In this document: piece after piece, positions 17,112-25,981 of the stretch
How the letters are laid out: every line of letters begins with the position of its first letter
Position numbering within the stretch: position 1 is the first letter of the stretch
From: Planctomycetaceae bacterium
GTDB lineage: Bacteria > Planctomycetota > Planctomycetia > Planctomycetales > Planctomycetaceae
Assembly (NCBI GenBank): GCA_024742875.1
Contig: JANSXP010000020.1
Location: forward strand, 36,135 to 100,134
Direction of reading: 5' to 3'
DNA length: 64,000 nt
Made by a program: the position numbers and the translations under genes
Notes under the pieces: generated by a model
Told to the model about the DNA's origin: nothing
The model's input: only the letters and a program-made list of their open reading frames with translations
Databases searched by the model: none

Positions 17112-20100
17112 CTATTTCGCCTGCAGCAGATACGCGAGCAGGTCGGCCATCGCCTGCGGATCGATCGTCTTTTCCAGCCCCTCCGGCATCAGCGACTGCC
17201 CCGTGTTGTGCAGCTTTTCAATGTCGCTGCGCAGCAGAGTGTCGCTGACTCCCTCCGCTCGTTTCAGTGTGAGGCTGCTCGAACTCTCTCCCACAATCAT
17301 ACCCGTGACTGAACGGCCGCTCTTCAGCGCTGCCACATAGTTGACGTACTGCGGGTTCACCTCAAGATTGGGATCCAGCACGTTCACCAGAATCGACTCC
17401 GCCCCCCGCGCGGCCATGGTGGCCAGATTTGGCCCCAGTGGCTCGCCAAAACTCTCCACACGATGACAACTGGCGCAGTGTTTTCGAAAGATCTGTCGGC
17501 CCTGCTCCACACGATTTTTTTCAATGCGGTTACTCGCCATCACAGACCGGTATTCGTCCACCACCTGACGACGGGCGCCCAACTGCCATGTCGCCAGCAG
17601 ACCACGCGCCTGCTCCGCCAGTTTGGATGATGTGGAACGGGCGACGCGCTGCAGGCGATCTCGCGGCAAATCGGTTAACCGCAGTTCGTCCTGCTGGATG
17701 GCTTGCAGCACAAGACCAGCGCGGGACTCGGTGGCAAACAGAATTTCGACCGCCAGAGCCTGCTGCCGCGGGCTGAAGGTCGGCCAGTGCTGCACGATAG
17801 TCTCAGCCGCATCAAGTTCCCGGAACGTGCCCAGCGTCTGCAGCGCGGCCTCGCGGACCTCCAGAGGCTGTTGCGGCTGCAGGCCGGCCGCCAGTGTCTG
17901 CCGAATATCGTGGAAGGCCGCAAAGCGAAGACTGGTGATCGCTCTGGCACGACGAGCGGCCGACTGTGATTCATCGCCGGCTGTCTGTTGAGCAACTTCC
18001 AGAAGCTGGCGGATTCGTTGACGGGCCGGCGAAACGTCGGGCCCATCACTGGCTCTGGGTGCCCATTTCAGCAGCGAACCATACAGCGGCAGTGCCATGC
18101 CGGCGTGCGCGTCGTCCAGGCCATCGAGTGCCCGCACAACGCAATCAAACTCGTCGGGGGATTTCTGCGCTCCCACCTGATCAATCAACTGCTGCAGGAA
18201 ACTGTCTGCCGCAGAAGTGTACCACTGCGGATCGTCCAGCAGCCTCTCGAGCAGCCCCGCAGCGCCCGTCGGTACCGCACTGTGAACCGCCAGTTGGGTC
18301 CAGCGACCAGCGTCCTTTCGAATGATGGCCGCCAGCGCCTCGTTCTTTCCTGAATGCTCGCATGGTCCCAGCGCGTAGGCCACCTGAATGCGGACCTCGG
18401 CACTGTCGTCCATCGCCAGAGGCAGCAACTGTTCGACCAGTTGTTTTGAAAACTGACGTCGATCCACAAGCCGTACGGCATGACGCCGTACCTGAGGATG
18501 CTCATCCTGCAGCGCGGCATTCAGCACATCGGCCGACAGCTGATTCATACCGGAAAGCACATACAGGGCGTGCATCCGACCCAGCGGAGATGGCGATTTG
18601 TGAACCACCGCAGTCAGCGGGGCCACCACACTGGTGTCCTGACGCTCAAACAGCAATCGAGCGGCCGTTTCGCGGTGCCACGCATTGTCATGATTCAGCA
18701 GTTCCACCAGTTCCACGGCCGAAGCTTGTGTCAGCTGCGGCGTCGGCCTGTGTTTGTGACCGGTCGGCGCAAGACGATAAATGCGGCCACGATCGCGTCC
18801 GGCCGTCAGGTCCAGATGTTCTTTGATGCCCGGTGGCAGTGATTTGGGGTGTTCAATCACCTCGCGACACGTATCAATCACAAACAGGCTGCCATCGGGC
18901 GCATTGGCAAACTGCGATGGTCGAAACCAGATGTCTGTCGAGGCGACGAACTCCGACTGTTCATCAATGCGTTCGCCGCGAAACGGCAGACCGTCACCTG
19001 TCAGCCGCTTGCGATGCACCAGATTGCTGCCCACATCGCCGACAATCGCCAACCCGCGATCTGCCGTCGGCCAGGCGTCGCCTCGATAGATCGTGATGCC
19101 CGTCGCCCCCGTGAAGTAACCCGCCGCGCGGCCACCCCCTTCCACAGGACCCGGCACGGTTCCCGCCACGCGCAGTCGAGTGCGGACAATTCGCCAGGGT
19201 TCAGCGGGCGAAATGCGAAACACGGCCGCCTGTGGACCATCGGCCGCAATGGAAACACGGGCACCGGGCGGGCGGCAATAAGGATTGCGTGTCACCAGAT
19301 GATCTTCATACATCACCTGCTGGATGTGATCGCTGTTGGATGAGACGAATTTTCGGCCCCAGTCATCAAAGCACATACCATGCTGGGCAGCCCCGCTGGT
19401 GAGTCGAAATTCGCCGCTGCGGGGATCCAGCAGAATGTCGCGGCCGCGAATATTGACCGGTGACCACGATGCGCCGACCGTCATCACCTTTCCGCCCACA
19501 CTGCTGCAGGCCAGATGGATGCCGTTGTCCAGATCCCACCGCATGGAATTCATCAGGCCCTGCACATTGGACGTTCCCAACCCTGTGAGTACCGTTCTGC
19601 GAACGTCCGCCACACCGTCGCCATCCGTGTCTTTCAGATACAGCACCTCTGGCGCATCGCCCACAAACAGCCCGCCGTCATAGGGGAAGATGGCGGTCGG
19701 CCATTTCAGTCCGGAGGCAAACGTGGTCCGACGGTCGTAGACGCCATCGGCGTCCTCGTCCACCAACAGACCAATCGTGGAAATCTGATCGTCGCGATTC
19801 TCACTGTAACCCCGCATTTCGCAGACATACATGCGGCCATCCGCATCCCACTCCACGGCCACTGGACTGCCGATCAGAGGTTCGGACGCCACCAGCCGCA
19901 TTTCGTAGCCATCAGCCACCTGAAATGTATCCAGAGCCTGTGCGGGCGAGGTGGGAGGAATCCGGGGCAACTCGGCGGCGTAGTCGGGCGCATCATCCAG
20001 TTCTTTGAGCAGAGCTTTCACGCCGTCCATCAGCACGCGCTCGACGCCCGGTCCCACTTTGGACGCGCGCTCGCTGGTCTCGTAGCCCCCCTGCCCATAC

Positions 20101-21356
20101 GACTTTGCCGTGCCAATGTAACCGGGGCCGTAGTCTCCGTAAGCTGCCATCGCCACGCGCAGTTGTGGGCGGAGTTTTTTGGCCGCCAGCTGGTATTCCA
20201 CAAACAGCTCACCGGGCATATGCAGGATCCGCGCATCACCCACCCGCAGACAGGACAGCTCAATCCCGCGGCCATCGCGACACCGCAGCGCGAAGGCCAG
20301 CTGCTCGGGACTGCCCCAGTAGTCTTTGGTTTTCCAGGACGTCAGGTTCTGCTGCAGTTGCTCAATCTGCAGATGATCGCCCAGCGGCAGTTTGACGGGA
20401 GCGACCGCCCAGCCAATATCGCTGGCCGTCAGCGCAAACTTCTTTGCCGATTCCAGTGATCGCTGCATGCCGTCGGCCAGCCTGCGCGCAAGAATCAGCC
20501 GATTGGCTGTCGCGCCATCGTTGTACTTGCCGGCTCCGATGTTGCCGCCGGCCCCGTTAAAATGCACGTGCAGCGCAGCGGGCACATCCTGGCCGCGCAT
20601 CAGCCGCGCCAGGCCGGGAAAATCAGGACTGGGCACTCCCGTGCGATAGTAGCTTTGCGGATGACAGGCGTAGTAACTGAGCACGGCCACCGGCTGGTCG
20701 TCGTTCCAGAAGGACAGTGTGGTCACCACCGGATCGATAATCCCTTCCGGCAAAGCGCGAATTTTGGGATCCCGACACGTTGTATACCGTGTCTGCACCA
20801 CCTGGCCGGTCTCATCCTGAATGCGGCGATTGCTGGCCACCTTCTCCACCAGCGCTTCGCCAATCGCCGCATGGGTGACGGGCGTGGCTGTCGTCAGACT
20901 GTCTTGCACGGCCCGCTGCAGTCGCTGCAAAACATCTCGCGCAAATCCGCCCTGCAGCGCTCCCAGATCGACCACACCGGCATCACGCAGCAGGCGTTCG
21001 GCCGTAAAGTCACACCGCGGCGCGTCATGCTGATGCAGTGTCTGCACGGCCACACGGGCCGCTGTCGTCCCAGCCGCCTGTGCGATCGCCTCACGAAACG
21101 CGTCGTGAGCTTCGTTGCCAATACCAATCCAGTCGACCGCACAGAGCACAATCGGCCGGCCAGCGCCCAGCAGCACGATGCCGCGGCAGCGCAGGCCCAG
21201 TTCGTCAACACGCTTCACAGCGTCATAAGCCATCGGAAAGCCGACAGGCGGTGTGGCGTCGATATCAAACCGAGCCAGCCGAATGTCCTGAGCGTGACTG
21301 ATCCTGCCCGCCAGACACACCATCAGCATTGTGGTCGCAAACTGCCTTCTCATCAT
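17112..21356 (-). CDS. Ceramidase-like / PVC propeller dehydrogenase / HEAT / cytochrome c fusion protein
   Basis: A 1414-residue secreted protein. The start at 21356 (second ATG at 21353) has a G-rich SD and gives the signal MMRRQFATTMLMVCLAGRISHA. Residues about 20-470 resemble the neutral/alkaline ceramidase N-terminal domain (TLHQHDAP, HPQSYYRTG, HFNGAGGNIGAGKYND). Residues about 480-870 are the planctomycete membrane-bound-dehydrogenase propeller (VEWDADGRMYVCEMRGY, DTDGDGVADVRRT, FVIDTCREVIEHP). About 880-1290 are HEAT-like repeats. The C-terminus is the PVC-type haem domain with a single CASCH and DPNLEVNPQYVNY. The last three modules form a common planctomycete architecture; the N-terminal ceramidase-like fusion is less usual. 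The substrate is unknown and probably a glycolipid or sugar derivative (inference). Confidence 0.85.
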   Translation of the reverse strand: MMRRQFATTMLMVCLAGRISHAQDIRLARFDIDATPPVGFPMAYDAVKRVDELGLRCRGIVLLGAGRPIVLCAVDWIGIGNEAHDAFREAIAQAAGTTAARVAVQTLHQHDAPRCDFTAERLLRDAGVVDLGALQGGFARDVLQRLQRAVQDSLTTATPVTHAAIGEALVEKVASNRRIQDETGQVVQTRYTTCRDPKIRALPEGIIDPVVTTLSFWNDDQPVAVLSYYACHPQSYYRTGVPSPDFPGLARLMRGQDVPAALHVHFNGAGGNIGAGKYNDGATANRLILARRLADGMQRSLESAKKFALTASDIGWAVAPVKLPLGDHLQIEQLQQNLTSWKTKDYWGSPEQLAFALRCRDGRGIELSCLRVGDARILHMPGELFVEYQLAAKKLRPQLRVAMAAYGDYGPGYIGTAKSYGQGGYETSERASKVGPGVERVLMDGVKALLKELDDAPDYAAELPRIPPTSPAQALDTFQVADGYEMRLVASEPLIGSPVAVEWDADGRMYVCEMRGYSENRDDQISTIGLLVDEDADGVYDRRTTFASGLKWPTAIFPYDGGLFVGDAPEVLYLKDTDGDGVADVRRTVLTGLGTSNVQGLMNSMRWDLDNGIHLACSSVGGKVMTVGASWSPVNIRGRDILLDPRSGEFRLTSGAAQHGMCFDDWGRKFVSSNSDHIQQVMYEDHLVTRNPYCRPPGARVSIAADGPQAAVFRISPAEPWRIVRTRLRVAGTVPGPVEGGGRAAGYFTGATGITIYRGDAWPTADRGLAIVGDVGSNLVHRKRLTGDGLPFRGERIDEQSEFVASTDIWFRPSQFANAPDGSLFVIDTCREVIEHPKSLPPGIKEHLDLTAGRDRGRIYRLAPTGHKHRPTPQLTQASAVELVELLNHDNAWHRETAARLLFERQDTSVVAPLTAVVHKSPSPLGRMHALYVLSGMNQLSADVLNAALQDEHPQVRRHAVRLVDRRQFSKQLVEQLLPLAMDDSAEVRIQVAYALGPCEHSGKNEALAAIIRKDAGRWTQLAVHSAVPTGAAGLLERLLDDPQWYTSAADSFLQQLIDQVGAQKSPDEFDCVVRALDGLDDAHAGMALPLYGSLLKWAPRASDGPDVSPARQRIRQLLEVAQQTAGDESQSAARRARAITSLRFAAFHDIRQTLAAGLQPQQPLEVREAALQTLGTFRELDAAETIVQHWPTFSPRQQALAVEILFATESRAGLVLQAIQQDELRLTDLPRDRLQRVARSTSSKLAEQARGLLATWQLGARRQVVDEYRSVMASNRIEKNRVEQGRQIFRKHCASCHRVESFGEPLGPNLATMAARGAESILVNVLDPNLEVNPQYVNYVAALKSGRSVTGMIVGESSSSLTLKRAEGVSDTLLRSDIEKLHNTGQSLMPEGLEKTIDPQAMADLLAYLLQAK

Positions 21357-21449
21357 CCTGCCCCCTGTGCTGCCGGAAACTGAAGGCCACATTGTGTCAG
21401 GTCGCAGTCGCGGTGAACACTACGCCGGAAGATCAGATGGCCGGTGGCA

Positions 21450-22088
21450 TCAGCCGTCGGAGCTGACAACCGCATGCAGACGACGGCCCGTGTTGTAGTC
21501 CGTGACGACAGGGTGCTGCGGCAGCTGCAGTTGCTCGGCATACACCCTCATTTGTGCCGCCGCCGTTGGTCGTGATTGTGTTTGCAGCAGTTCCACGCAG
21601 GACGCATCATCCGGATGCTCCAGACACACAATCCAGTGGTCCTGCAGGCGCCCATCGCCGGGATGGTTGCGGTCTCGCCCACGCAGTGTGAGTCGCTTCA
21701 GCTGCAGGCGATAGTCGTGCAGTGGCTGCTCCCGGGACACATGCTTCCAGGGTGCCCTCTCGATTTGCCAGACACGGTCGGACTCGATGCCCACTGTCGT
21801 CACCGTGAACAGACAATGAAACGCCCAAAGGACGAGAGCCGCTGGCGCACAAAGCAGCATCCCGCAGAAGACGGCCAGCAGCATTTCCCCATGACAGGCA
21901 GCGACGACCAGACAGGAGCACAGCACAACAAAAAACGGGGTGGCGAACGCCAGCAGCCCCCAGCCGAAACGCGTCTGCCGATCTGTCCGCACTGCCGGAA
22001 GCACGGTCAGATCGAAGGGAGTCTCACGACGGACCCTCTGAATGATTGTCGCTGCTGGAATCTGTACGTCGCCCTCCCCTCTGCTCAT
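21450..22088 (-). CDS. Hypothetical membrane protein with two transmembrane helices
   Basis: A 212-residue protein of no recognised family. Two adjacent hydrophobic segments (about residues 43-66 and 68-92, containing CSCLVVAACHG and MLLCAPAALVLWAF) form a hairpin. Cytoplasm-like N- and C-terminal domains flank it, the latter about 115 residues and rich in H, Q and R. The ATG at 22088 overlaps the stop of the surface-protein gene by one base (TGATG), so the two are translationally coupled and probably functionally linked. It could be an accessory of the beta-helix protein, for instance in export or anchoring, but nothing in the sequence shows this directly. Confidence 0.7.
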   Translation of the reverse strand: MSRGEGDVQIPAATIIQRVRRETPFDLTVLPAVRTDRQTRFGWGLLAFATPFFVVLCSCLVVAACHGEMLLAVFCGMLLCAPAALVLWAFHCLFTVTTVGIESDRVWQIERAPWKHVSREQPLHDYRLQLKRLTLRGRDRNHPGDGRLQDHWIVCLEHPDDASCVELLQTQSRPTAAAQMRVYAEQLQLPQHPVVTDYNTGRRLHAVVSSDG

Positions 22089-25000
22089 CAGACAATCTCA
22101 AAATCGTGATGCGCACTCCACGGTCCCCATACACGGTTCGCCAGCAACACACGCACCCATGCCCGATACCGGCCGACATTTAAAGCCTGATCAGGACGAA
22201 TCGACACGGCCGGGGCGGCAATTTCCCGGTTGCGATAGATCGGCCGGCCGTCAGAAAACAGGGCCACCTCATAGCCGTTCGATTCGGTCACCGGCTGCCA
22301 GACCAGTTCCGGTCGTCGGTCCTCGGTCTGCACGGGAGAGACCAGCTGTGTCTGCCCACCTATCAGGAAACTGTTGCCCGGCACCCAGTCACCCACGAAT
22401 CCCTCGCCATCAGCGCCGCGCACATACCATTGCCATTGTCCGTGTTGCAGATCGTCGGGCGCCAGCAGCACACCGCTGCCGGACAGCCGCGCTTTGTGTT
22501 CGACCTCATCCTGCTGATGCCACAGAACGATCGCGTATGTCTGCGCTCCGTTGACAGCATCCCAGCGGAATGTGGGCCGCATACTGACAGAGTTGGGCAC
22601 CGGTTCGATCTGAACAGACGCGTTGGAAAATGCGCGTCCATTGGACTTGTAAATAGCGGGCGCACTCCACGTCCCGCGTGTGCCGCCCTCAGCAATCGCA
22701 CGGGCCCAGACTTCGTAGTTGCCGCTGATCGGCAGTGGGACGAATCGCTCGGTTCGCGGGCCGGTGGAACCATGGAACACGACATCGCGTGTGTCAGCAT
22801 GCCGCACATACAGCTCGTATTCGCTGGCCCCGGCCACGCCGGCAAACGAAATCCGCACCAGCGGCGAATCCACGGGAGACTCTTTTTTGGCAAAGACGGT
22901 CGTGCGGCCATGAGGATGGAAGACCAGCGGACGACTCCACGAAGAACGCCCGCCGTCAAATTCGGCTCGCACCCACCAGCGATAATCGCCAGCCGCCAGA
23001 TCGGCGTCCGGCTGGAAACGCGGCGACTCGATGCCCCGCACGTTCACAACGGACCGTCCGGTCTGCACCCAGATCTCGTAACTGACCGCCCCCCGCACCG
23101 CGTGCCAGCGAAACTCAGGACGTACATCAAACAAACCGCCCTCGGGCCCCGTCAGTTCAGGCACCACCTCATAGCGCACCGGCGGTGACCACCGGGACCA
23201 GACACCCGCGGAATTCTGTGTTCGTACCCAGACATCGTTGATACCCACAGACGGGGCAAAAGACTCTTCAGACTGGCGACCGGGTGAGGTATCAATCTGG
23301 TAGGTAACAGGGGCGTGACCGAGCGAGCGATTGACCACGTAAAATTCGGCCCGCACCGCATCCGGCTGAGACACCCAGTTGTGAACAGCCAGACGGCTGC
23401 TGGCTGCGTACGCGGCCGACTGCAGATCCGTCCGCGTGGCGATCTGAAACGTCCGCACCGACCAGCCGGACAACACACCATCAGCATCCACGCCACGCAC
23501 CCACACGCGGTAGCGACCGTCCGGCAGATCCGTCAGCTCCATCGCGGTGCCCGCAACAGCACGATCCACCAGCCAGGAATTCGCTCCCGTCTGACCGCTG
23601 GACAGATTTTCCAGCACCAGTTCATGATGAGTCGCGTCATGGCCTGCCTGCCACGTGACCGTTGCGGACGACAGAAACTCGGACGTTTCGATCCGCAGGA
23701 TCGACGGCGCAGACGGATGAAACTCCCAGGCACCGGCGTCCAGTTCTTCTCCGGCCGCCGCATCACCGGCTCTCACCCGCGCGTGAAATGCGCCGCGCTG
23801 ATCAAACACCAGCGGCGAAAACGTGACGTCCAGCGCCTGACTGACTTTGCCATGATCAATCGCCGGACTATCGGGAATCAGCGGCAGCACGAGCGTGCGC
23901 GACGTCGGATCACGATCAGGACGGAGCACCTGTTCCACGCCCAGCAGGCCGCCCTCGAAGCCAACCGTGTTTGTCCCCTCATCCGCAACTCCTGCCGCAG
24001 AGTTGGGATCACCCAGCAGCGAATAGCTGGCCGTCACGGCGCCCCCGTTTGCGGCCAGCAGATCATCCGACTGCAGAGCATGGGGTCCCGAACGATTGCC
24101 CAGGACGATACTGCTGGCCAGAGTCAGCGGCACCGCGGTGGCCAGACCACCACCCGCCCCGCCCCCCTCAACCAGTTCTGCGGCCGCCTGATTGCGAACC
24201 ACGGTGGAGGCCAGCACCGTCAGGCTGCCACCCGCCACGGCCGCCCCTCCGCCCTGACCGCCCGCGGCGTTGAAAGCAATCGTGCTGTTGCTGATGACGG
24301 ACTGCAGTCCCGTTACAGCAACACCACCGCCGGACCCCGCTGACGTGTTGTCATGAATGCCACTGGACTGCACCAGCAACTGCGTTTGTGCAAACACGCC
24401 ACCCCCGGCCGCCTCGCTGTGGTTGTCGGACACAGTGGACGTATTGATGCGGACGCCCCCTTCGACGGCCGCCAGCGCTCCTCCGTTGCCAGCCGCAGAA
24501 TTACGCACCAGCTGAGAGGCGGAAATCGTGAGGCTGCCGGTCGAATACAGCCCGCCGCCATCGCCGCCGGCCGTGTTGTCAGCCACCAGCACCTCATGCA
24601 GCTGCAGCTGTCCGCTGTTGACGATGGCTCCGCCCTGGCCGTTCGCCGTGTGGCCGGTCAGCTGCACATATTCCAGCGATGTGCTGCCCTGGTTCCACAC
24701 AGCGGCTGCCGAGTCCGCCCGGCCGTTCACAAGGTTGACGCCGCTGACAGACAACTGAGAGTTCTCGCCCACCTGAAGCAGACGGTGCTGATCGCCGCCA
24801 TCAAGCACGACCCTGTCAGCCTGATCCACACTGCCGGAAATTGTCAGCCGACCGACCACCGACAGTGGCCGCTGCAGTTCAATGCGGGCCCCCAACAGCG
24901 ATTCATGAAACACGATCTCATCCTGTGCGCCACCAGCCGCCGCGTCTCGATAAGGCGCATTGGTATTGGCCGCGATCACCGCCTCCCGCAGTGTCAGTTG

Positions 25001-25168
25001 TCCGTCCAGAACTTCATTGTCAGCGGCCGATGTGACCACAAACTGCGTCAGCAGCTGACGCGATTCGCAGATCTCGGCAGCAGCCGCGACCGGGGACGAC
25101 CGACGGCGATTGCTCCCAGACCGAAACATGTGCAGATGATCAATCAGTTTTTGCAGACTTAACCTCAT
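22088..25168 (-). CDS. Surface protein: right-handed beta-helix plus fibronectin III-like repeats
   Basis: A 1026-residue protein. The ATG at 25168 has a GAGGAG SD; the longer frame to 25336 has no signal features. The N-terminus is basic and contains AEICESRQLLT, a planctomycete LEPRxLL-like element also present in the giant protein at 55212. Residues about 50-400 are beta-helix repeats of the polymorphic outer-membrane protein type (QLTLREAVIAAN, GGAIVNSGQLQLHEVLVADN, GGGLYSTGSLTISASQLV). Residues about 480-1026 are five or six FnIII-like units with the recurrent pattern YRVWVRGVDADGVLSGWS. The protein is probably an adhesin or polysaccharide-binding surface component. It is divergent from the sigma factor gene (197 bases between starts) and coupled to the small membrane protein downstream. 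Confidence 0.85.
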   Translation of the reverse strand: MRLSLQKLIDHLHMFRSGSNRRRSSPVAAAAEICESRQLLTQFVVTSAADNEVLDGQLTLREAVIAANTNAPYRDAAAGGAQDEIVFHESLLGARIELQRPLSVVGRLTISGSVDQADRVVLDGGDQHRLLQVGENSQLSVSGVNLVNGRADSAAAVWNQGSTSLEYVQLTGHTANGQGGAIVNSGQLQLHEVLVADNTAGGDGGGLYSTGSLTISASQLVRNSAAGNGGALAAVEGGVRINTSTVSDNHSEAAGGGVFAQTQLLVQSSGIHDNTSAGSGGGVAVTGLQSVISNSTIAFNAAGGQGGGAAVAGGSLTVLASTVVRNQAAAELVEGGGAGGGLATAVPLTLASSIVLGNRSGPHALQSDDLLAANGGAVTASYSLLGDPNSAAGVADEGTNTVGFEGGLLGVEQVLRPDRDPTSRTLVLPLIPDSPAIDHGKVSQALDVTFSPLVFDQRGAFHARVRAGDAAAGEELDAGAWEFHPSAPSILRIETSEFLSSATVTWQAGHDATHHELVLENLSSGQTGANSWLVDRAVAGTAMELTDLPDGRYRVWVRGVDADGVLSGWSVRTFQIATRTDLQSAAYAASSRLAVHNWVSQPDAVRAEFYVVNRSLGHAPVTYQIDTSPGRQSEESFAPSVGINDVWVRTQNSAGVWSRWSPPVRYEVVPELTGPEGGLFDVRPEFRWHAVRGAVSYEIWVQTGRSVVNVRGIESPRFQPDADLAAGDYRWWVRAEFDGGRSSWSRPLVFHPHGRTTVFAKKESPVDSPLVRISFAGVAGASEYELYVRHADTRDVVFHGSTGPRTERFVPLPISGNYEVWARAIAEGGTRGTWSAPAIYKSNGRAFSNASVQIEPVPNSVSMRPTFRWDAVNGAQTYAIVLWHQQDEVEHKARLSGSGVLLAPDDLQHGQWQWYVRGADGEGFVGDWVPGNSFLIGGQTQLVSPVQTEDRRPELVWQPVTESNGYEVALFSDGRPIYRNREIAAPAVSIRPDQALNVGRYRAWVRVLLANRVWGPWSAHHDFEIV

Positions 25169-25364
25169 CGTGTGACTCCTCGTCCATTGAAAGCCGTGGC
25201 GGGCATCTCCATGGACGCAGAAATTCACAGCAGCCGCACGCGGTATTTGGCGAGAAAACGGCGTGGTCCTTGCACACGGCGGGTCGCCAGCCATCATTGG
25301 GACGCCGAACCGAAATCCTGAAAAAACCGCGTGCACCGGTCGTTTGATTTTTCGTCCTGCCGTT

Positions 25365-25979
25365 ATGGAAACCGCTGTGAACTTTCAACAGGCGCTGCAA
25401 CAGGCAAGAAACAGTGGGCCGGAGGCTGTCGCTGGACTGCTGAGTCAGTTTCGTGAATTCCTGCGTTTGACGGCCGCGGCCGCCATTCCCGCCACGCATC
25501 GCGCGCGACTGGACGCCTCGGATGTCGTTCAGGAAACCATGCTCAAGGCCAGCAATCGCTTTGAGACATTCGCCGGACAGACGGAGGCGGAGCTGGCGGG
25601 CTGGCTGCGAACGACGCTCAACAGAACGGTGATAGACGGCCTGCGACGCCTGCAGACAGCGCGGGCGGCTGACCCCCTGCGTGTCAGATCTGTGGAGGCG
25701 ATGTTTGATCGCGGTTCACACATTTGCCAGAACCTGCTGGCCGCCAGTGGCACATCCCCCAGCATGCAGGCCAGTCATCAGGAAGACGCCCTGATTTTGG
25801 CGCGGGCGATGGCAACGCTGTCCGAAGACTATCGGCAGGTGCTGATGCTGCGAAGTATCGAGGAACGTCCGTGGGCCGATGTGGGCACATTGATGAATCG
25901 CAGCGAAGGATCCGTGCGGATGCTCTGGACGCGGGCGCTCGTGCAGCTGAAACCCAAACTCGAAGCCCAAATGAAATAG
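25365..25979 (+). CDS. ECF-type RNA polymerase sigma factor
   Basis: A 204-residue sigma70-family factor of the planctomycete ECF kind. Region 2 is visible as ARLDASDVVQETMLKASNRFETFAG with WLRTTLNRTVIDGLRRL. Region 4 is LSEDYRQVLMLRSIEERPWADVGTLM followed by the recognition helix (SEGSVRMLWTRALVQLKP). The ATG at 25365 is in the middle of a longer frame, but upstream residues do not belong to the family. Its stop is two bases before the start of a Ser/Thr kinase gene, a pairing frequently seen for such sigma factors, where the kinase is thought to act in place of an anti-sigma factor. The divergent surface-protein gene is a natural candidate target (inference). Confidence 0.92.
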   Translation: METAVNFQQALQQARNSGPEAVAGLLSQFREFLRLTAAAAIPATHRARLDASDVVQETMLKASNRFETFAGQTEAELAGWLRTTLNRTVIDGLRRLQTARAADPLRVRSVEAMFDRGSHICQNLLAASGTSPSMQASHQEDALILARAMATLSEDYRQVLMLRSIEERPWADVGTLMNRSEGSVRMLWTRALVQLKPKLEAQMK

Positions 25980-25981
25980 CT

